A stretch of 54,347 nt of DNA from Planctomycetota bacterium (GTDB lineage Bacteria; Planctomycetota; Uabimicrobiia; Uabimicrobiales; JABWCH01), in NCBI GenBank assembly GCA_020057085.1, contig JAGVGO010000194.1, positions 1-54,347 of the forward strand, in the 5' to 3' direction. Under the pieces are notes generated by a model, which had not been told where the DNA came from, ran no database searches, and was given only the letters and a program-made list of their open reading frames with translations. A program made the position numbers and the translations under genes. Positions within the stretch are counted from its first letter, which is position 1. Each line of letters opens with the position of its first letter. Of the stretch, positions 1-10,691 are shown in pieces.

Positions 1-70
1 AACTGTGAGTCAAAGATGTGGGTACAAAACAGCCCGCCAGGGGAGAGGTTATACTCTACCCATAATTTTT

Positions 71-2473
71 TTATCCCCCCGAAGTGTTAGATACGCCCTC
101 TTTTAGCGCCGCGAGAATTTTCTCCGGCGTGATCGGCAGGTCTCTTATCCTGATGCCGACAGCATTGTAGATGGCATTGGCAATGGCCGGTGCGGTGGGG
201 ACAAGGCCCGGTTCGCCGACACCCTTGGCTCCCCATGGCCCAAAGCTATCGTGCGTTTCGATAAATTCCAGTTCGATGGGAAAATTCATTTCCTGGATAG
301 TCGGAATCTTGTAGTCGCGGAAGTCGGGGTTCAAGATTTTGCCGTCTTTACAAAGAATCTCTTCGTAGAGGGCATAGCCGATTCCCTGCGCCAGCGCACC
401 ATACATCTGTCCCTTCAATGCCTGCGGATTCAGTACCTTGCCCACATCATGAACCGCAATGAGGCGCAAAATCTTCACCTCGCCGGTGTCGGTATCTACC
501 TCCACTTCCACCCCCTGGCAACCATAGGCATAGGTGGCCGATAGATTGCCATAGCCCTTGCCCCAATCAGCCATTTCATTGGGTGGATCATAAAATACTT
601 GCGTGCCCAACATGCTACCTTGCTCACGGAAATGGATGGCGCGGATGAGAATACCCAATTCTATCCGCAGCCAGGGTTCGCGCGGTGCATCTTTGATAAA
701 TACATAGCCATCTGCGAGATCGAAGTGTTCTTTTTGTGAGGCCTCTTCGACATCGAATTGCGGCGGCCGGTAGCCGGAATTTTTCTTGCGGAACGTGTCC
801 AGATTTTTCGCTGCGAGTGCGGGAAATAGCGTCTCGGCCTGCTCAAACAGTTTACCTCTGAGTTCTTTAGCCGCAAGAATGGCAGCATTACAGGCCATAA
901 ACGCGCCTCTGCTCGCATGCGTACCTACGTCCCACGGGCAAGTGGCTGTATCTACCTGATTGATGAACACCTTCTCTGGCCGGACGCCCAGAGCTTCGGC
1001 AAGCGCCAGTGCCAGTACCGAGTGCAGCCCCTGTCCCATTTCTACCCCACCATGAGAAGCATAGACATTGCCAAAATCGTCCAGTTTCAAAATCATGCCG
1101 GTGCCGTCGGATTTGTAGATTCTGGCGCCGCCGCCCACATGAAACAAGGACGCCAGGCCTACACCCCGGCATTTGCCCTGGCTACGCGCCTGCTGCCAGT
1201 CCAGTTTGCGGGCGACCGAGGTAATGCATTCCTTAAGTCCACAGGTAGTGACTTTGAGCCCCATGGGCGTAGTTTCACCAGGCTCGTTGCAGTTGATAAT
1301 CCTGAATTCATAAGGATCTATGCCTGCCGCTTCGGCGAGTTCGTCGCTATTGTTTTCGAGTGCCCAGGTAAGTTCCGGATTGCCGTAGCCGCGCATGGCC
1401 TGGGCATACGTGTTGTTCGTATAATAGAGGTCGGCATGGAAGTAAACATTGGGCACGCGGTAGAGTGAAGTGGCCGGCAGCATCATCACACTGGGAAAAG
1501 TAGCGCCCCAGGAGGTGTAGGCACCGTTGTCCTGGACAATTTCCACCTCTCTGAAAGTCAGCCTGCCATTCGCATCGCAGCCTTGTGTGATCTTTATTTG
1601 CGAAGACTGGCGAGGGGACAGATAGGCAAACTCTTCCTCCCGCTCATAGACGATCTTGATCGCTCTGCCGGTTCTGTGCGCCAGCAGGATGGCAATATAC
1701 TCATAGGCATGGGTATCGAGCCCTGAGCCGAAAGCGCCACCCAGCGTAGGCACGATCACTCGCACGTTTTTATCGTTCAGGCCAAGACAAGGGAGAAAAT
1801 TGATAAAATCTCGTTGTGCGAGAAACGGAATCTGCGTCTTGGTCCAGATCGTGAGGTTATCGTTCATATCGAACTCGGCGATAGAGCCGGCCGTTCCCAT
1901 GCAGCTTTGCTGAATCAATGGCGTGGAAAATTCCCCCGACACGATATGTCTGGCAGCTCTTTTGCCGGCGTCCATATCGCCTGAAGCGTGGTGGAAGAGT
2001 ACAGGCACTTTGTTGTCTTTGCGGGGCTGCCCTTGTGGGTCCAGTTCATGAATGAGAATGGCGTTCTCTTGTCTGGCTTCTTCCGGCGAAAAGATACCGG
2101 GGAGAGGTTCATAAGACACTTCGATCAGCCTGAGCGCCTCTTCGGCAATTTCTGGGGAAATGGCCGCGACAGCCGCCACTTCGTCTCTGAATTGTCGTAC
2201 TTTGTCTTTCTTCAGCACGAAATTGTCGCGTAAAAAGCCAAACCGCATCTCAGGCGTGTTGTAGGCCGTGACGACGGCCACAACGCCGGGCAGTTTTTCG
2301 GCTTTGCTCGTTTCGATGTGCAAAATCCTGGCATGGGCATGGGCGCTAAATTTGATCTTACCATAGAGCATACCCGGCCGCGTAAGATCATGGATATAAT
2401 GCGCCTTCCCCGCAGCCTTGTCTGCGCTATCTGGGCGGGAGACTTTTTGCCCAATATGATGTAATTCACTCAC
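71..2473 (-). CDS. Xanthine dehydrogenase family protein, molybdopterin-binding subunit
   Basis: 800-aa ORF with molybdenum hydroxylase motifs ([41 protein letters not shown]); overlaps the 2Fe-2S subunit gene. Confidence 0.93.
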   Translation of the reverse strand: MSELHHIGQKVSRPDSADKAAGKAHYIHDLTRPGMLYGKIKFSAHAHARILHIETSKAEKLPGVVAVVTAYNTPEMRFGFLRDNFVLKKDKVRQFRDEVAAVAAISPEIAEEALRLIEVSYEPLPGIFSPEEARQENAILIHELDPQGQPRKDNKVPVLFHHASGDMDAGKRAARHIVSGEFSTPLIQQSCMGTAGSIAEFDMNDNLTIWTKTQIPFLAQRDFINFLPCLGLNDKNVRVIVPTLGGAFGSGLDTHAYEYIAILLAHRTGRAIKIVYEREEEFAYLSPRQSSQIKITQGCDANGRLTFREVEIVQDNGAYTSWGATFPSVMMLPATSLYRVPNVYFHADLYYTNNTYAQAMRGYGNPELTWALENNSDELAEAAGIDPYEFRIINCNEPGETTPMGLKVTTCGLKECITSVARKLDWQQARSQGKCRGVGLASLFHVGGGARIYKSDGTGMILKLDDFGNVYASHGGVEMGQGLHSVLALALAEALGVRPEKVFINQVDTATCPWDVGTHASRGAFMACNAAILAAKELRGKLFEQAETLFPALAAKNLDTFRKKNSGYRPPQFDVEEASQKEHFDLADGYVFIKDAPREPWLRIELGILIRAIHFREQGSMLGTQVFYDPPNEMADWGKGYGNLSATYAYGCQGVEVEVDTDTGEVKILRLIAVHDVGKVLNPQALKGQMYGALAQGIGYALYEEILCKDGKILNPDFRDYKIPTIQEMNFPIELEFIETHDSFGPWGAKGVGEPGLVPTAPAIANAIYNAVGIRIRDLPITPEKILAALKEGVSNTSGG

Positions 2474-2949
2474 GGCTTACCCCTTAACTGACTAGCTGCC
2501 GCTTTGACAGATTCTATGATTTGTACATAACCTGTGCAACGACAGAGATTGCCCAGCAAAGCCGTGCGGATTTCTTCTTCGCTGGGGTTATTTTTTTTGT
2601 CCAGCAGTGCTTTGGTTGACATAATCATGCCAGGCGTGCAGAAACCGCACTGAATGCCACCGTTTTCGATAAAAGCCTTCTGTATTACCGAGAGCTTGTT
2701 TTCTGCTCCTTGGAGTCCTTCGATGGTGGTAAGCGATTTGCCTTCTACCTCAAAAGCAGGATACAGACAAGAGTTTACGGCTCTGCCGTCTACGATCACG
2801 GTGCAAGCTCCACATTCTCCGGCGCCGCAGCCTTCTTTAGTGCCGGTAAGTCCGAGCTGGCTGCGGATGATATCTAAAAGCCGCATATGACTGGCGACTG
2901 TTTCTGTCACTTGCTTGCCGTTGATCGTGAAACTAATTTCTCTTGTCAT
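2470..2949 (-). CDS. (2Fe-2S)-binding subunit of xanthine dehydrogenase family
   Basis: [11 protein letters not shown] plant-type ferredoxin motif and [11 protein letters not shown] / GNLCRCTGY second cluster motif. Confidence 0.95.
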   Translation of the reverse strand: MTREISFTINGKQVTETVASHMRLLDIIRSQLGLTGTKEGCGAGECGACTVIVDGRAVNSCLYPAFEVEGKSLTTIEGLQGAENKLSVIQKAFIENGGIQCGFCTPGMIMSTKALLDKKNNPSEEEIRTALLGNLCRCTGYVQIIESVKAAASQLRGKP

Positions 2950-3799
2950 GTCTCGCTCCGTCCACTAATTTTTGTATGCCATGCTTTACATACACCCCGA
3001 CCAGATGGCGTCTGTAATCGGCGGTAGAGCGGACATCGCTGATGGGCGATACACTTTCCATAGCGACTTTTTGCGCTTCCCGCACCTTTTCTTCGGTAAT
3101 TTCCGCATTTTCCAAAACTTTCTCCACCTCCCTGAGCCGAAGCGGTACAGTAGCCACCGAGCCGGCGGCAAGACGCGCCTTTTTACAATGATTGCCTTCC
3201 AGTTCCAGCAGTACCGCCACGCTCGCCAGAGCGAGATCCAACTGCACCCTGCCTTTTTTCATAGCGATGGCTTTTACAGTGGAATTGGGCTTATCCATGC
3301 GTAACTCCACTAAAATTTCTTGCGGCGCGAGGCAGCTCTCGCCCGGCCCTACAAAAAAATTGTGCAGGGGGATTTCTCTGGTATGTTGAACGCTGCATAC
3401 CACAGCTCTTGCCTCCAGCACGAGAAGAGCGGGCGCGGTATCGGCACATGGCGAACAATTGCAGAGGTTACCGCCAATCGTGCCGACATTGCGGATTTGC
3501 ACGCTACCTATCGTTTTGGCCGCCTGCACCAGCACCGGCAGTACACTCTCCAGTTGTGGATGTTCGATCAACTCCGTCATGGTAGTAGCGGCGCCGATAC
3601 GGATATCTTCGCCGCTGCTAATGTTTTTGAGTTCAGGAACCGCGCGCAGAGAAATCAGTGCCTCCGGAGCGAGAATGCCTTTCCTGACCCGCACCATTAT
3701 GTCGGTTCCCCCGGCAATGTAGCGCGCCCCCGGGATTTTTTCTCTCAGTTCCCAAATCTCGTTTAAAGACTGTGGCTTGTAATATTCAAAATGGCTCAT
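2933..3799 (-). CDS. FAD-binding subunit of xanthine dehydrogenase family
   Basis: [15 protein letters not shown] and [20 protein letters not shown] motifs of the CO-dehydrogenase/XDH FAD subunit. Confidence 0.93.
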   Translation of the reverse strand: MSHFEYYKPQSLNEIWELREKIPGARYIAGGTDIMVRVRKGILAPEALISLRAVPELKNISSGEDIRIGAATTMTELIEHPQLESVLPVLVQAAKTIGSVQIRNVGTIGGNLCNCSPCADTAPALLVLEARAVVCSVQHTREIPLHNFFVGPGESCLAPQEILVELRMDKPNSTVKAIAMKKGRVQLDLALASVAVLLELEGNHCKKARLAAGSVATVPLRLREVEKVLENAEITEEKVREAQKVAMESVSPISDVRSTADYRRHLVGVYVKHGIQKLVDGARHDKRN

Positions 3800-3829
3800 A
3801 AGTAAACCCTTAATTATTGGATACGCCCT

Positions 3830-4258
3830 TTACCAACTGCTCGGCCAATAGTTCGGCCTGTTTACGGTGTATTGATTGACCGCCACGAATTTGTTGTTGC
3901 CAGGCACGGCAAAATCTATGAGCCACACGTAGTCGCTTTTGTCGTTGCCATCCCGGCGATATTGCACTGGTACGCCCTCGGTGAGGAAGCGATGGAAGGT
4001 TTCATTGTTGGTGAGCAGCACCGGCGAGTAGATGCGCAAGACTTTCTGCAGCGCCTCGTCTCTGGCAGTTTCAGGGATAGTGGGGTTGAGCGCCTGGATG
4101 GCTGCTCTCAGCCTGCCCACCAGCACGACATCGCTATACTCTTTGCGCTCCGGTGACTCGCCATCAGGGGCAATGTCCGGGCCGTAGAGGGGACGATAGC
4201 CCAGCTTTTCTAGTTCAGCAAGCGCGTAACATTCGATTTCATTTTCAGTGAGGCTCAT
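3830..4258 (-). pseudogene. Type I restriction enzyme HsdR, N-terminal fragment (truncated)
   Basis: Matches the HsdR N-terminal pattern (FHRFLTEGVPVQYRRDG...DYVWLIDF..P.NNKFVAVNQYTV) but ends after 142 aa with no endonuclease or helicase domains. Confidence 0.8.
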
Positions 4259-4261
4259 CGG

Positions 4262-4696
4262 TCATGCCTCCCTGTCTTGAACACGATTTTTAAGATTTGC
4301 AGGATGGACAGGATGTACCAACTTCTTGTTGTAAACCCGTTTAAAATCTAGGCTTGTTCCGCCAAAATTTATCAGTAAACCATCAGCAATGTTATATGCT
4401 TCACAATAGTTGATTGCTTGTGCCTTATGGACATCTTCCAATTTTTCTATAGCTTTCAATTCTACCATAACGGCTTGTTCCACGAAAAAATCGACTCGTC
4501 TTGTGCCGATTTGCATTTCTCGATAGAATATCGGCATTTCCTTTTCTCGCTCAAATGATAGTTTCTGAAGTTCCATTTCTATTGCTAATGCACGTTGATA
4601 AATAACTTCTTGAAAACCATTCCCAAGTGCTGAATGTACCTTCATCGCACAACCGATAATCTTGTGCGTCAATTCGTTTATAGCAGTGTTTTCCAT
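4262..4696 (-). CDS. GxxExxY family protein (PD-(D/E)XK-like)
   Basis: ELTHKIIGCAMKVHSALGNGFQEVIYQRAL contains GxxExxY; DFFVEQAVMVELKAIEKL. Internal ATG preceded by a GGTGAGG-like site; in frame with the upstream PIN-like segment. Confidence 0.8.
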   Translation of the reverse strand: MENTAINELTHKIIGCAMKVHSALGNGFQEVIYQRALAIEMELQKLSFEREKEMPIFYREMQIGTRRVDFFVEQAVMVELKAIEKLEDVHKAQAINYCEAYNIADGLLINFGGTSLDFKRVYNKKLVHPVHPANLKNRVQDREA

Positions 4697-4975
4697 AATA
4701 ACCACCTCACCGTGTATTTCCGGTTCTGCCGCGAGTAGTTTCCTGCTTGCATCGTCGAAAGTGTTACATTTCTCCAACCACTTCCAAGTCTCGTAGGCAA
4801 TCATTAAAAAAGAAAATCGTCGGTCTTGGTCTGGGTTCTTGTCACTCAAAAATTCTCTTTCCACCGAAACAGGTATGAAAACATGGCTGTACAGAAAAGG
4901 CACACGATCTAAAATCTGCAACCTATACACGGCATCGAGAAAAGTGGTATCGGGTACGATAATAGTTTTAGTCAT
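4697..4975 (-). pseudogene. PIN-like (DUF3368-like) domain, truncated and in frame with the GxxExxY ORF
   Basis: MTKTIIVPDTTFLDAVYRLQILDRVPFLYSHVFIPVSVEREFL resembles a PIN N-terminal half; stops resembling the family at ...PEIHGE. Confidence 0.5.
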
Positions 4976-5468
4976 TTTTTTTAGATAAAGCCCAGAGCAG
5001 GAACAATCCGAGTCCAATCCCTACAAGCGCGGCTGCTACGTTGTTTTCGGGCGATGGCTGTTTTGGTGCCGCATTTTTTATAAATCCTCCGTGCCGGGCG
5101 ACTCGTTCCATAACAGTCGCGGACGTGTCCAGCAAGGGATCAAAGTACTCTTCTGTCACATTCGCGCGAGACGTGTCCAGGTTTTTCCCGACGTTTTTGT
5201 CATAAAATATGAGTACCCGTTTATCCAGAGAAAAAGCGTATGCTACCTCTTCTTCCACTTGCCGGTGGAGAGTTTGTGTTGAAAACATGACAAAGAGGTC
5301 GGCATCGGCAATCCGCTGTTTAGTGCTGTCTTTCAACTTGGAACTACCAAATCTGTCGGGAAGGTGGATAACGGCACCATACAATCCGGCCAGAGTTTGC
5401 AGGCGAAGAGCGGTACTCTGCTCAATTTCAACACCCGGGTTATAACTGACGAAAATTTTTGGAATCAT
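4968..5468 (-). CDS. TIR-like domain protein with C-terminal transmembrane helix
   Basis: MIPKIFVSYNPG..., central EEEVAYAFSLDKRVLIFYD, C-terminal hydrophobic VAAALVGIGLGLFLLWAL. Start ATG overlaps the stop of the hsdM remnant (ATGA, 5465-5468). Confidence 0.6.
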   Translation of the reverse strand: MIPKIFVSYNPGVEIEQSTALRLQTLAGLYGAVIHLPDRFGSSKLKDSTKQRIADADLFVMFSTQTLHRQVEEEVAYAFSLDKRVLIFYDKNVGKNLDTSRANVTEEYFDPLLDTSATVMERVARHGGFIKNAAPKQPSPENNVAAALVGIGLGLFLLWALSKKND

Positions 5469-5762
5469 GCACGATTCTCCCATGTAATCTTTTCCAGATT
5501 TTTCAGAATTTCTTGATTTAATTTCGTTTCTTCGGCCATCTGCTGTTCCAGTTCCGCCTTGAGCTTGCCGAATTGTTCCGCAAAATCGAAATCATCTTCA
5601 GGTCTTTGTGTAAATCATTGAGAAACGAGCCTTCATTGTTCCACTTCACATTGCTGCTGTCAATGCCACAGATCGCCAGGTTCATTTTGCATAGCCGCCA
5701 GGTGGTCTGGTTGCTCTCCTGGCCGAAAATGGAGATGCGGCCTTCCACAACTTCTTCTCCAT
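5465..5762 (-). pseudogene. Type I DNA methyltransferase HsdM remnant with internal deletion
   Basis: [28 protein letters not shown]...[10 protein letters not shown] is the HsdM core motif region. A frame change leads directly into the HsdM-type C-terminus [37 protein letters not shown]. Confidence 0.8.
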
Positions 5763-5829
5763 CGGCTCATTCTAGGCGGCCTTGTTCTCTTTGTCACTAC
5801 GCGGCATCCATCGTTCTCCTCTGTATCTG

Positions 5830-6951
5830 CTACAGCACTTCCTTGAGTTTCTCGATAAACATCCTGTTCTGTTCCATGGTGCCGATGGTCACACGCAGGC
5901 AGGTCTTGATTCTGGGCTGTCGCATGGGCCTTACGATGACACCGCGCTTTTGCAGCGCCTGGAATGTCTCTTCACTGTCTTTCCCTGTATCCAGCAAAAT
6001 GAAATTGGCAAAAGTGGGATAATAGCGTACTTTCATCTCATCTAGCGTTTTGTACAGATATGCTTTTCCTTGCTCATTGATTTCTATGCCCGCTTGGGCA
6101 TATTCTTCGTCATCTAAAGCTGCGATGGCAGCCAGCTGCGAGAGAAGATTGACACTAAAAGGAATTTTTACTTTATTGAGCATGACGATAATTTCGGATT
6201 TCGCAATGCCATAGCCGACTCTTAGCCCGGCCAGGTTATAAAACTTAGAGAATGTCCTCAAGACGAGAATATTTTCATGTTTTTGCAATAAATCAAGGCA
6301 TTGATGACCATAATCCTGACCCACATATTCGATGTAAGCCACATCAATCACAGCCAGGATATGTTGCGGGATTTGCGCCACAAATTTTTCGAGCTGGCTA
6401 TAGTTGACGAGCTTGCCGGTGGGATTGTTCGGAGTAGCGATAAAGACAACTTTGGTTTTTGGGGTGATGCTGGCAAGCATGAGATCGAGATCGAGGTCTA
6501 AATTACTGTCTACCGGCACCATGACGGGGACAGCGTTATGCACGGTGCATAGCAGAGCATACAAGGGGAAAGTGACATCTCCCATGACCACTTCATCTTG
6601 AGGTTCCACTAGCGTATCGAAAACCCACTTAATGATTTCGACGGAACCGCAACCAGCCACCAGCATGTCAGGCGGTACACCCAGTTTCTGGCTCAGTTTT
6701 GCGAGAAGATCGTGGCAACTGGAATCAGGATAGAGTCGTACTTCGCCGGCATGAGCACGCAATACTTCTTCCACTTTTTTTGATGGGCCCAATGGGTTTT
6801 CGTTGGAGGCAAGCTTGATTACGTCCTTAAGCCCAAATTCCCGTTTGACTTGTTCTATCGGTTTGCCAGGTTCGTATGGAGAGAGGTGCAAGACGTTTTT
6901 CTTCCATTTCAGGCTTGTAGGATGCTCTGTGTCGCAATTTTTTTTAGCCAT
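5830..6951 (-). CDS. hisC: Histidinol-phosphate aminotransferase
   Basis: KLASNENPLGPS, PNNPTGKLV, RTFSKFYNLAGLRVGYGIA motifs of HisC-type class I/II aminotransferases. Confidence 0.93.
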   Translation of the reverse strand: MAKKNCDTEHPTSLKWKKNVLHLSPYEPGKPIEQVKREFGLKDVIKLASNENPLGPSKKVEEVLRAHAGEVRLYPDSSCHDLLAKLSQKLGVPPDMLVAGCGSVEIIKWVFDTLVEPQDEVVMGDVTFPLYALLCTVHNAVPVMVPVDSNLDLDLDLMLASITPKTKVVFIATPNNPTGKLVNYSQLEKFVAQIPQHILAVIDVAYIEYVGQDYGHQCLDLLQKHENILVLRTFSKFYNLAGLRVGYGIAKSEIIVMLNKVKIPFSVNLLSQLAAIAALDDEEYAQAGIEINEQGKAYLYKTLDEMKVRYYPTFANFILLDTGKDSEETFQALQKRGVIVRPMRQPRIKTCLRVTIGTMEQNRMFIEKLKEVL

Positions 6952-7209
6952 AAACAGAACTTTCGAAAAATTTGTAAAGATTTGAGAATTTTGATTTGTA
7001 ATGAAAATTCTCTCTCCAAAATATCACAAAGTTACCAGAAATTCAAGATATTATCGTGCAAGCGAGCGAAGAAAATTAATCCGCGAGTATCGTGTAGACG
7101 CAGGGCCAGTAATCCTGTTGAATTTATAAAAATCTATGCTATTATTATGCTATTGTTATGTCGGAATTGCTTTTGCCAAGTTTTACATGTAGCTACAATT
7201 TTTTCTACA

Positions 7210-8619
7210 GACGACAGGATGAAAGATTTTATGTGTGAGCGCATTTTGCTTGGGATAACGGAGTCAACTTGCCCGGTTTGTAAAGCTCTCGTTCCCACCA
7301 AGGTGTTGGGGATGCACGGTAATGTTTACTTCGAGAAATTTTGCCCGGCGCATGGCACGAGTCTCGTTTTTGTGCGCGCCGATGCAGAAGAGTATCTGCG
7401 CACTTTGCACTACGTAAAACCCGCCACGAAACCTTTTATAAACCACGGCAGAGACGATCTGCCATGCCCGACAGGATGCGGTTTTTGTGATCGCCACGAG
7501 CAACACCTGTGCCTGCCGATTATCGAAATCACTCAGGGGTGCGACATGGCATGTCCGATATGCCTGGTAGATGCGAAAGGCAGCGACAGGCTGAGTGTGG
7601 AAGAGTTTTCGTTCATTTTAGACGAGCTGCTCAAGGCCGAACCGCAGATTGATGTTCTCAACCTGTCTGGCGGCGAACCTTTGACCCACCCTGATCTCCT
7701 GGCTTTGCTCGACATCGCGCTCAAACGCCCAGAAATCGTCCGCGTCAGCATTTCCACCAACGGCCTGCGTTTGCTCGAAGAACCACGTTTGCTTGCCGAA
7801 CTCAAAGCCAGGAACGTGGTTGTCTCGCTGCAATTCGACGGCAGCGAAGATCGCATTTACCGGACACTGCGCGGCAGGCCACTTGGCAAAGAAAAACAAA
7901 GCATGCTTGACAAACTGTCGGCTTACGACATTACCACCTCTCTCACCATGACGGTCGCCCGCAATGTGAATGAGGATGCTGTCGGGTCGGTCATCGAGAT
8001 GCTCTTCACTGTCCCCAATATCGTCAGTTGTATGCTGCAACCCATGGTGTATGGCGGCAGAGGCCGCAATTTGCCTGTGCCTGAGAAGCGGCTGACGATA
8101 CCGGACATTGCAAAATTATTGGCTGCTAGCGGCAAAGTGGACGCCGGCGACTTCACCCCGCTTCCCTGCTGCCATCCGGCCTGTTTCAGCCTGGCTTTTT
8201 ATTTGCTGCTCAACGACGGCGGACATGTGTCGCTGGGGAAAATCCTGGATGCTCCCAGGCGACTCGATGCCATTGCCAACAAAGCGATATTCGGCCTCGA
8301 CGAACAGGGACACGAAGAAATCAAAACCCTGATCTACGATCTCTGGTCCGGGCCTGCGGCGGCAAACCCGGAATCAGAGGCGGTACTCAAAACGGTGCGT
8401 ACACTGCTCAAGGAAATCAGCAAAGGCTCCAGCTTTGACCCGAGAGCCGCTTTCTCGGTGAGCGAAAGAAAGATCAAGTCGGTTTTTATCCATGCTTTCC
8501 AGGATGTCGACACTTTCGATCTCGCCAGAGTGCGGCGATGCTGCAACGGCTACCCGCAGAAGGACGGCCGCGTCATTCCGGCATGTGTACAGAATGTGCT
8601 GAGGAGAAGAAATGCATAA
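7210..8619 (+). CDS. Radical SAM protein, tetraether lipid synthase (Tes/MJ0619)-like
   Basis: N-terminal CPVCKALVPTKV..NVYFEKFCPAHG, CPTGCGFCDRH, then radical SAM CDMACPIC and LSGGEPLTHPDL; C-terminus RRCCNGYPQKDGRVIPACVQNV. Start chosen at ATGAAAGATTTTATG rather than the longer ORF from 6850. Confidence 0.8.
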   Translation, partial: DDRMKDFMCERILLGITESTCPVCKALVPTKVLGMHGNVYFEKFCPAHGTSLVFVRADAEEYLRTLHYVKPATKPFINHGRDDLPCPTGCGFCDRHEQHLCLPIIEITQGCDMACPICLVDAKGSDRLSVEEFSFILDELLKAEPQIDVLNLSGGEPLTHPDLLALLDIALKRPEIVRVSISTNGLRLLEEPRLLAELKARNVVVSLQFDGSEDRIYRTLRGRPLGKEKQSMLDKLSAYDITTSLTMTVARNVNEDAVGSVIEMLFTVPNIVSCMLQPMVYGGRGRNLPVPEKRLTIPDIAKLLAASGKVDAGDFTPLPCCHPACFSLAFYLLLNDGGHVSLGKILDAPRRLDAIANKAIFGLDEQGHEEIKTLIYDLWSGPAAANPESEAVLKTVRTLLKEISKGSSFDPRAAFSVSERKIKSVFIHAFQDVDTFDLARVRRCCNGYPQKDGRVIPACVQNVLRRRNA

Positions 8620-9811
8620 TTTGCTAAACGGCTATCGTCTCAAAGATTTGCTGCATTATAAGTCGCTCTATAACAGGCATCTCCGGCGTAACAGGGCGTG
8701 GGCCAAAGAATTTCGTAAGGCTCAACAGCAAAAGAGTTTTTCCCTGCCTTATCCAGTGCTGCTCCAGGTGGTACCGACAGAGACCTGCAATCTGTCTTGC
8801 AAAATGTGCAACCAATGGGGTGATGTGGGCTATTACAAAGGGCACAGCAAAGATGTTGCCTCCATGCCCATAGAGAACCTGCTCCACCTTCTCAAATCGT
8901 CGGAGAATTATGACTGTTTGCTCAGTATCTATGGCGGCGAGCCGTTTACCTACAAGCATATGGCTGCACTGTTGGACTATCTTATAGCAAGCGGGCGGGA
9001 CGTGGTCTTTACCACCAATGGTACGCTGATGGAGCCTTACATCTCGCAGTTGGGAAAACTCAAGAACGCCGTCTATATGGTCTCCGTTGACGGCGCCAAG
9101 GAGACCAACGACCGTATTCGCGGCCAAGGTGTCTATGAGCGTGTCAAACATAGTCTGACGCTTCTGCATGAAAGCTGTCTTGACCAGACTGGTATCAGAC
9201 CTCTGGTGTTTATGAACTGTTGCATCTCTAACTCTTTTGTGCCAGAAGACATCTTGCAGGCCCGCGAGGCGGCGCGTGAGCTTGGTATGGTCAACATCAA
9301 TTATGAACTGCTGTGGTTTTTCACCGAGGAAATGGGGCGGCGCTATGAAGACGAATTTGTGCAAGAATTTGGCTTTGCAGCGTCGAACTGCTGGCGTGGT
9401 GCCTGCTGTGAACTGGGTGCATTTGATGCGGAAGGGGTAGGTAAGGCTGTCGCGCGCGTCATGAACGACTTCGCCTGTAGGCTTTTTGTACCCAATGTCA
9501 GTGTCATTCCACGGATGGCTACGACTGCCGACAGATTCAGCAGATATTTCCGTGATGCCAACTACTCTTTTGCCCGTGAGCGGTGTCTCTATCCAGCCTA
9601 TTCCTGCCGTATCCAATCCACTGGCGACATGATTTTCTGCCCTGGATTACCTGACGTTATTGCCGGTAATGTGTTGCAAAAAGGGTTTCATAAAACCTTC
9701 AACAGTGCGGCTGCCCAGCATCTTCGCCGGTTCCTCAGTGAAAAACGTTTCACTATTTGTAACCGCTGCTGTGGTTTGTACCTGACTTATGATGTGGATA
9801 GGCTGGTTTAG
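8612..9811 (+). CDS. Radical SAM protein with SPASM/twitch-like C-terminus
   Basis: TCNLSCKMCNQW, SIYGGEPFTY; C-terminal Cys-rich CLYPAYSC..CPGLPD..ICNRCCGLY. Overlaps the preceding gene by 8 bp. Confidence 0.85.
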   Translation: MHNLLNGYRLKDLLHYKSLYNRHLRRNRAWAKEFRKAQQQKSFSLPYPVLLQVVPTETCNLSCKMCNQWGDVGYYKGHSKDVASMPIENLLHLLKSSENYDCLLSIYGGEPFTYKHMAALLDYLIASGRDVVFTTNGTLMEPYISQLGKLKNAVYMVSVDGAKETNDRIRGQGVYERVKHSLTLLHESCLDQTGIRPLVFMNCCISNSFVPEDILQAREAARELGMVNINYELLWFFTEEMGRRYEDEFVQEFGFAASNCWRGACCELGAFDAEGVGKAVARVMNDFACRLFVPNVSVIPRMATTADRFSRYFRDANYSFARERCLYPAYSCRIQSTGDMIFCPGLPDVIAGNVLQKGFHKTFNSAAAQHLRRFLSEKRFTICNRCCGLYLTYDVDRLV

Positions 9812-9813
9812 CT

Positions 9814-10650
9814 ATGTTTACAAGAGACCCAAAAGAAGAAGTAGCAGAATTTTATAAAAATGAATGTTATCTGGCACAGATCGCCGGCGAGGAAGTGCCT
9901 CACCTGCATCAGGGATACTGGTATCCGGATACCGATGTACACGATCTGAAGACCGCACAGTACAATTATTTACAAGAGTTGGTGAAAAACATACCGAGGC
10001 CCAAAGGCGATGTGATTCTGGATCTGGGGTGCGGCTATGGAGCGGCCGCCATCTGGCTCGCCACGCATTTCGCTTGTCGGGTATATGCAATCGATCTGTT
10101 GGAGTCGCACATTGCCAAAGCAAAAACGGCAATACAAAAATACGGTTTACAGGATAAAATTGAACTGCATTTGGCAGACATCTTAGACACCGATTTCTTG
10201 CCGGACACCTTTGCTCATGTGCTTGCCGTAGAGTCCTTATATCATATCGCACAAAAAGAAAAAGTCTTTGCTAAAGTGCAAAAATCACTGAAAAAAGGGG
10301 GGCTTTTTGCCATTGCCGATTATTTATTGTATGCGCCATGTTCCTGGCTATCGGCTAAAATAGCCCCGCTAGCTTCCGGTGGCAGCTATATCGGATACGC
10401 AAGTGAATATTCCGACCTCTTGCAGAAGTGTGGCTTTACCATTATTGGTATAGAAGACGTTACAGAGCAAACACTGCTCAAGACTTTTCTTTGTTCGCAA
10501 AGCGAAAATCATGACCATTTGCGCGACTATGTGCGTAAAAACCACGGTGTCGTCGCCAGTTTCATTATCCCCAGGATTTTTAAGGCGTGCATGGCCGGGC
10601 CTGCCAAAAAACATTGGGGGGTCAGCTTTATCTGGGCACGCAAAGATTAG
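9814..10650 (+). CDS. SAM-dependent methyltransferase (class I)
   Basis: VILDLGCGYGAAAIWLA motif I; small-molecule/lipid-type class I methyltransferase layout; begins 2 nt after the preceding gene. Confidence 0.85.
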   Translation: MFTRDPKEEVAEFYKNECYLAQIAGEEVPHLHQGYWYPDTDVHDLKTAQYNYLQELVKNIPRPKGDVILDLGCGYGAAAIWLATHFACRVYAIDLLESHIAKAKTAIQKYGLQDKIELHLADILDTDFLPDTFAHVLAVESLYHIAQKEKVFAKVQKSLKKGGLFAIADYLLYAPCSWLSAKIAPLASGGSYIGYASEYSDLLQKCGFTIIGIEDVTEQTLLKTFLCSQSENHDHLRDYVRKNHGVVASFIIPRIFKACMAGPAKKHWGVSFIWARKD

Positions 10651-10691
10651 TTTGACAGCCGAAACCGTTTGAAAAAATTTAAGGAAGAAAC

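Noticed and set aside
6850-7209. N-terminal extension of the first Tes-like ORF (ORF track starts at 6850)
   Set aside because: The extension is antisense to hisC then AT-rich intergenic; protein similarity begins near ATG 7210.
8624-9616. 330-aa minus-strand ORF opposite a radical SAM gene
   Set aside because: Shadow ORF of a well-supported + strand CDS; no recognisable motifs. The same applies to 917-1468 (+), 16422-17189 (+), 17472-18266 (+), 22691-23476 (+), 31904-32803 (+) and 48065-49315 (+).
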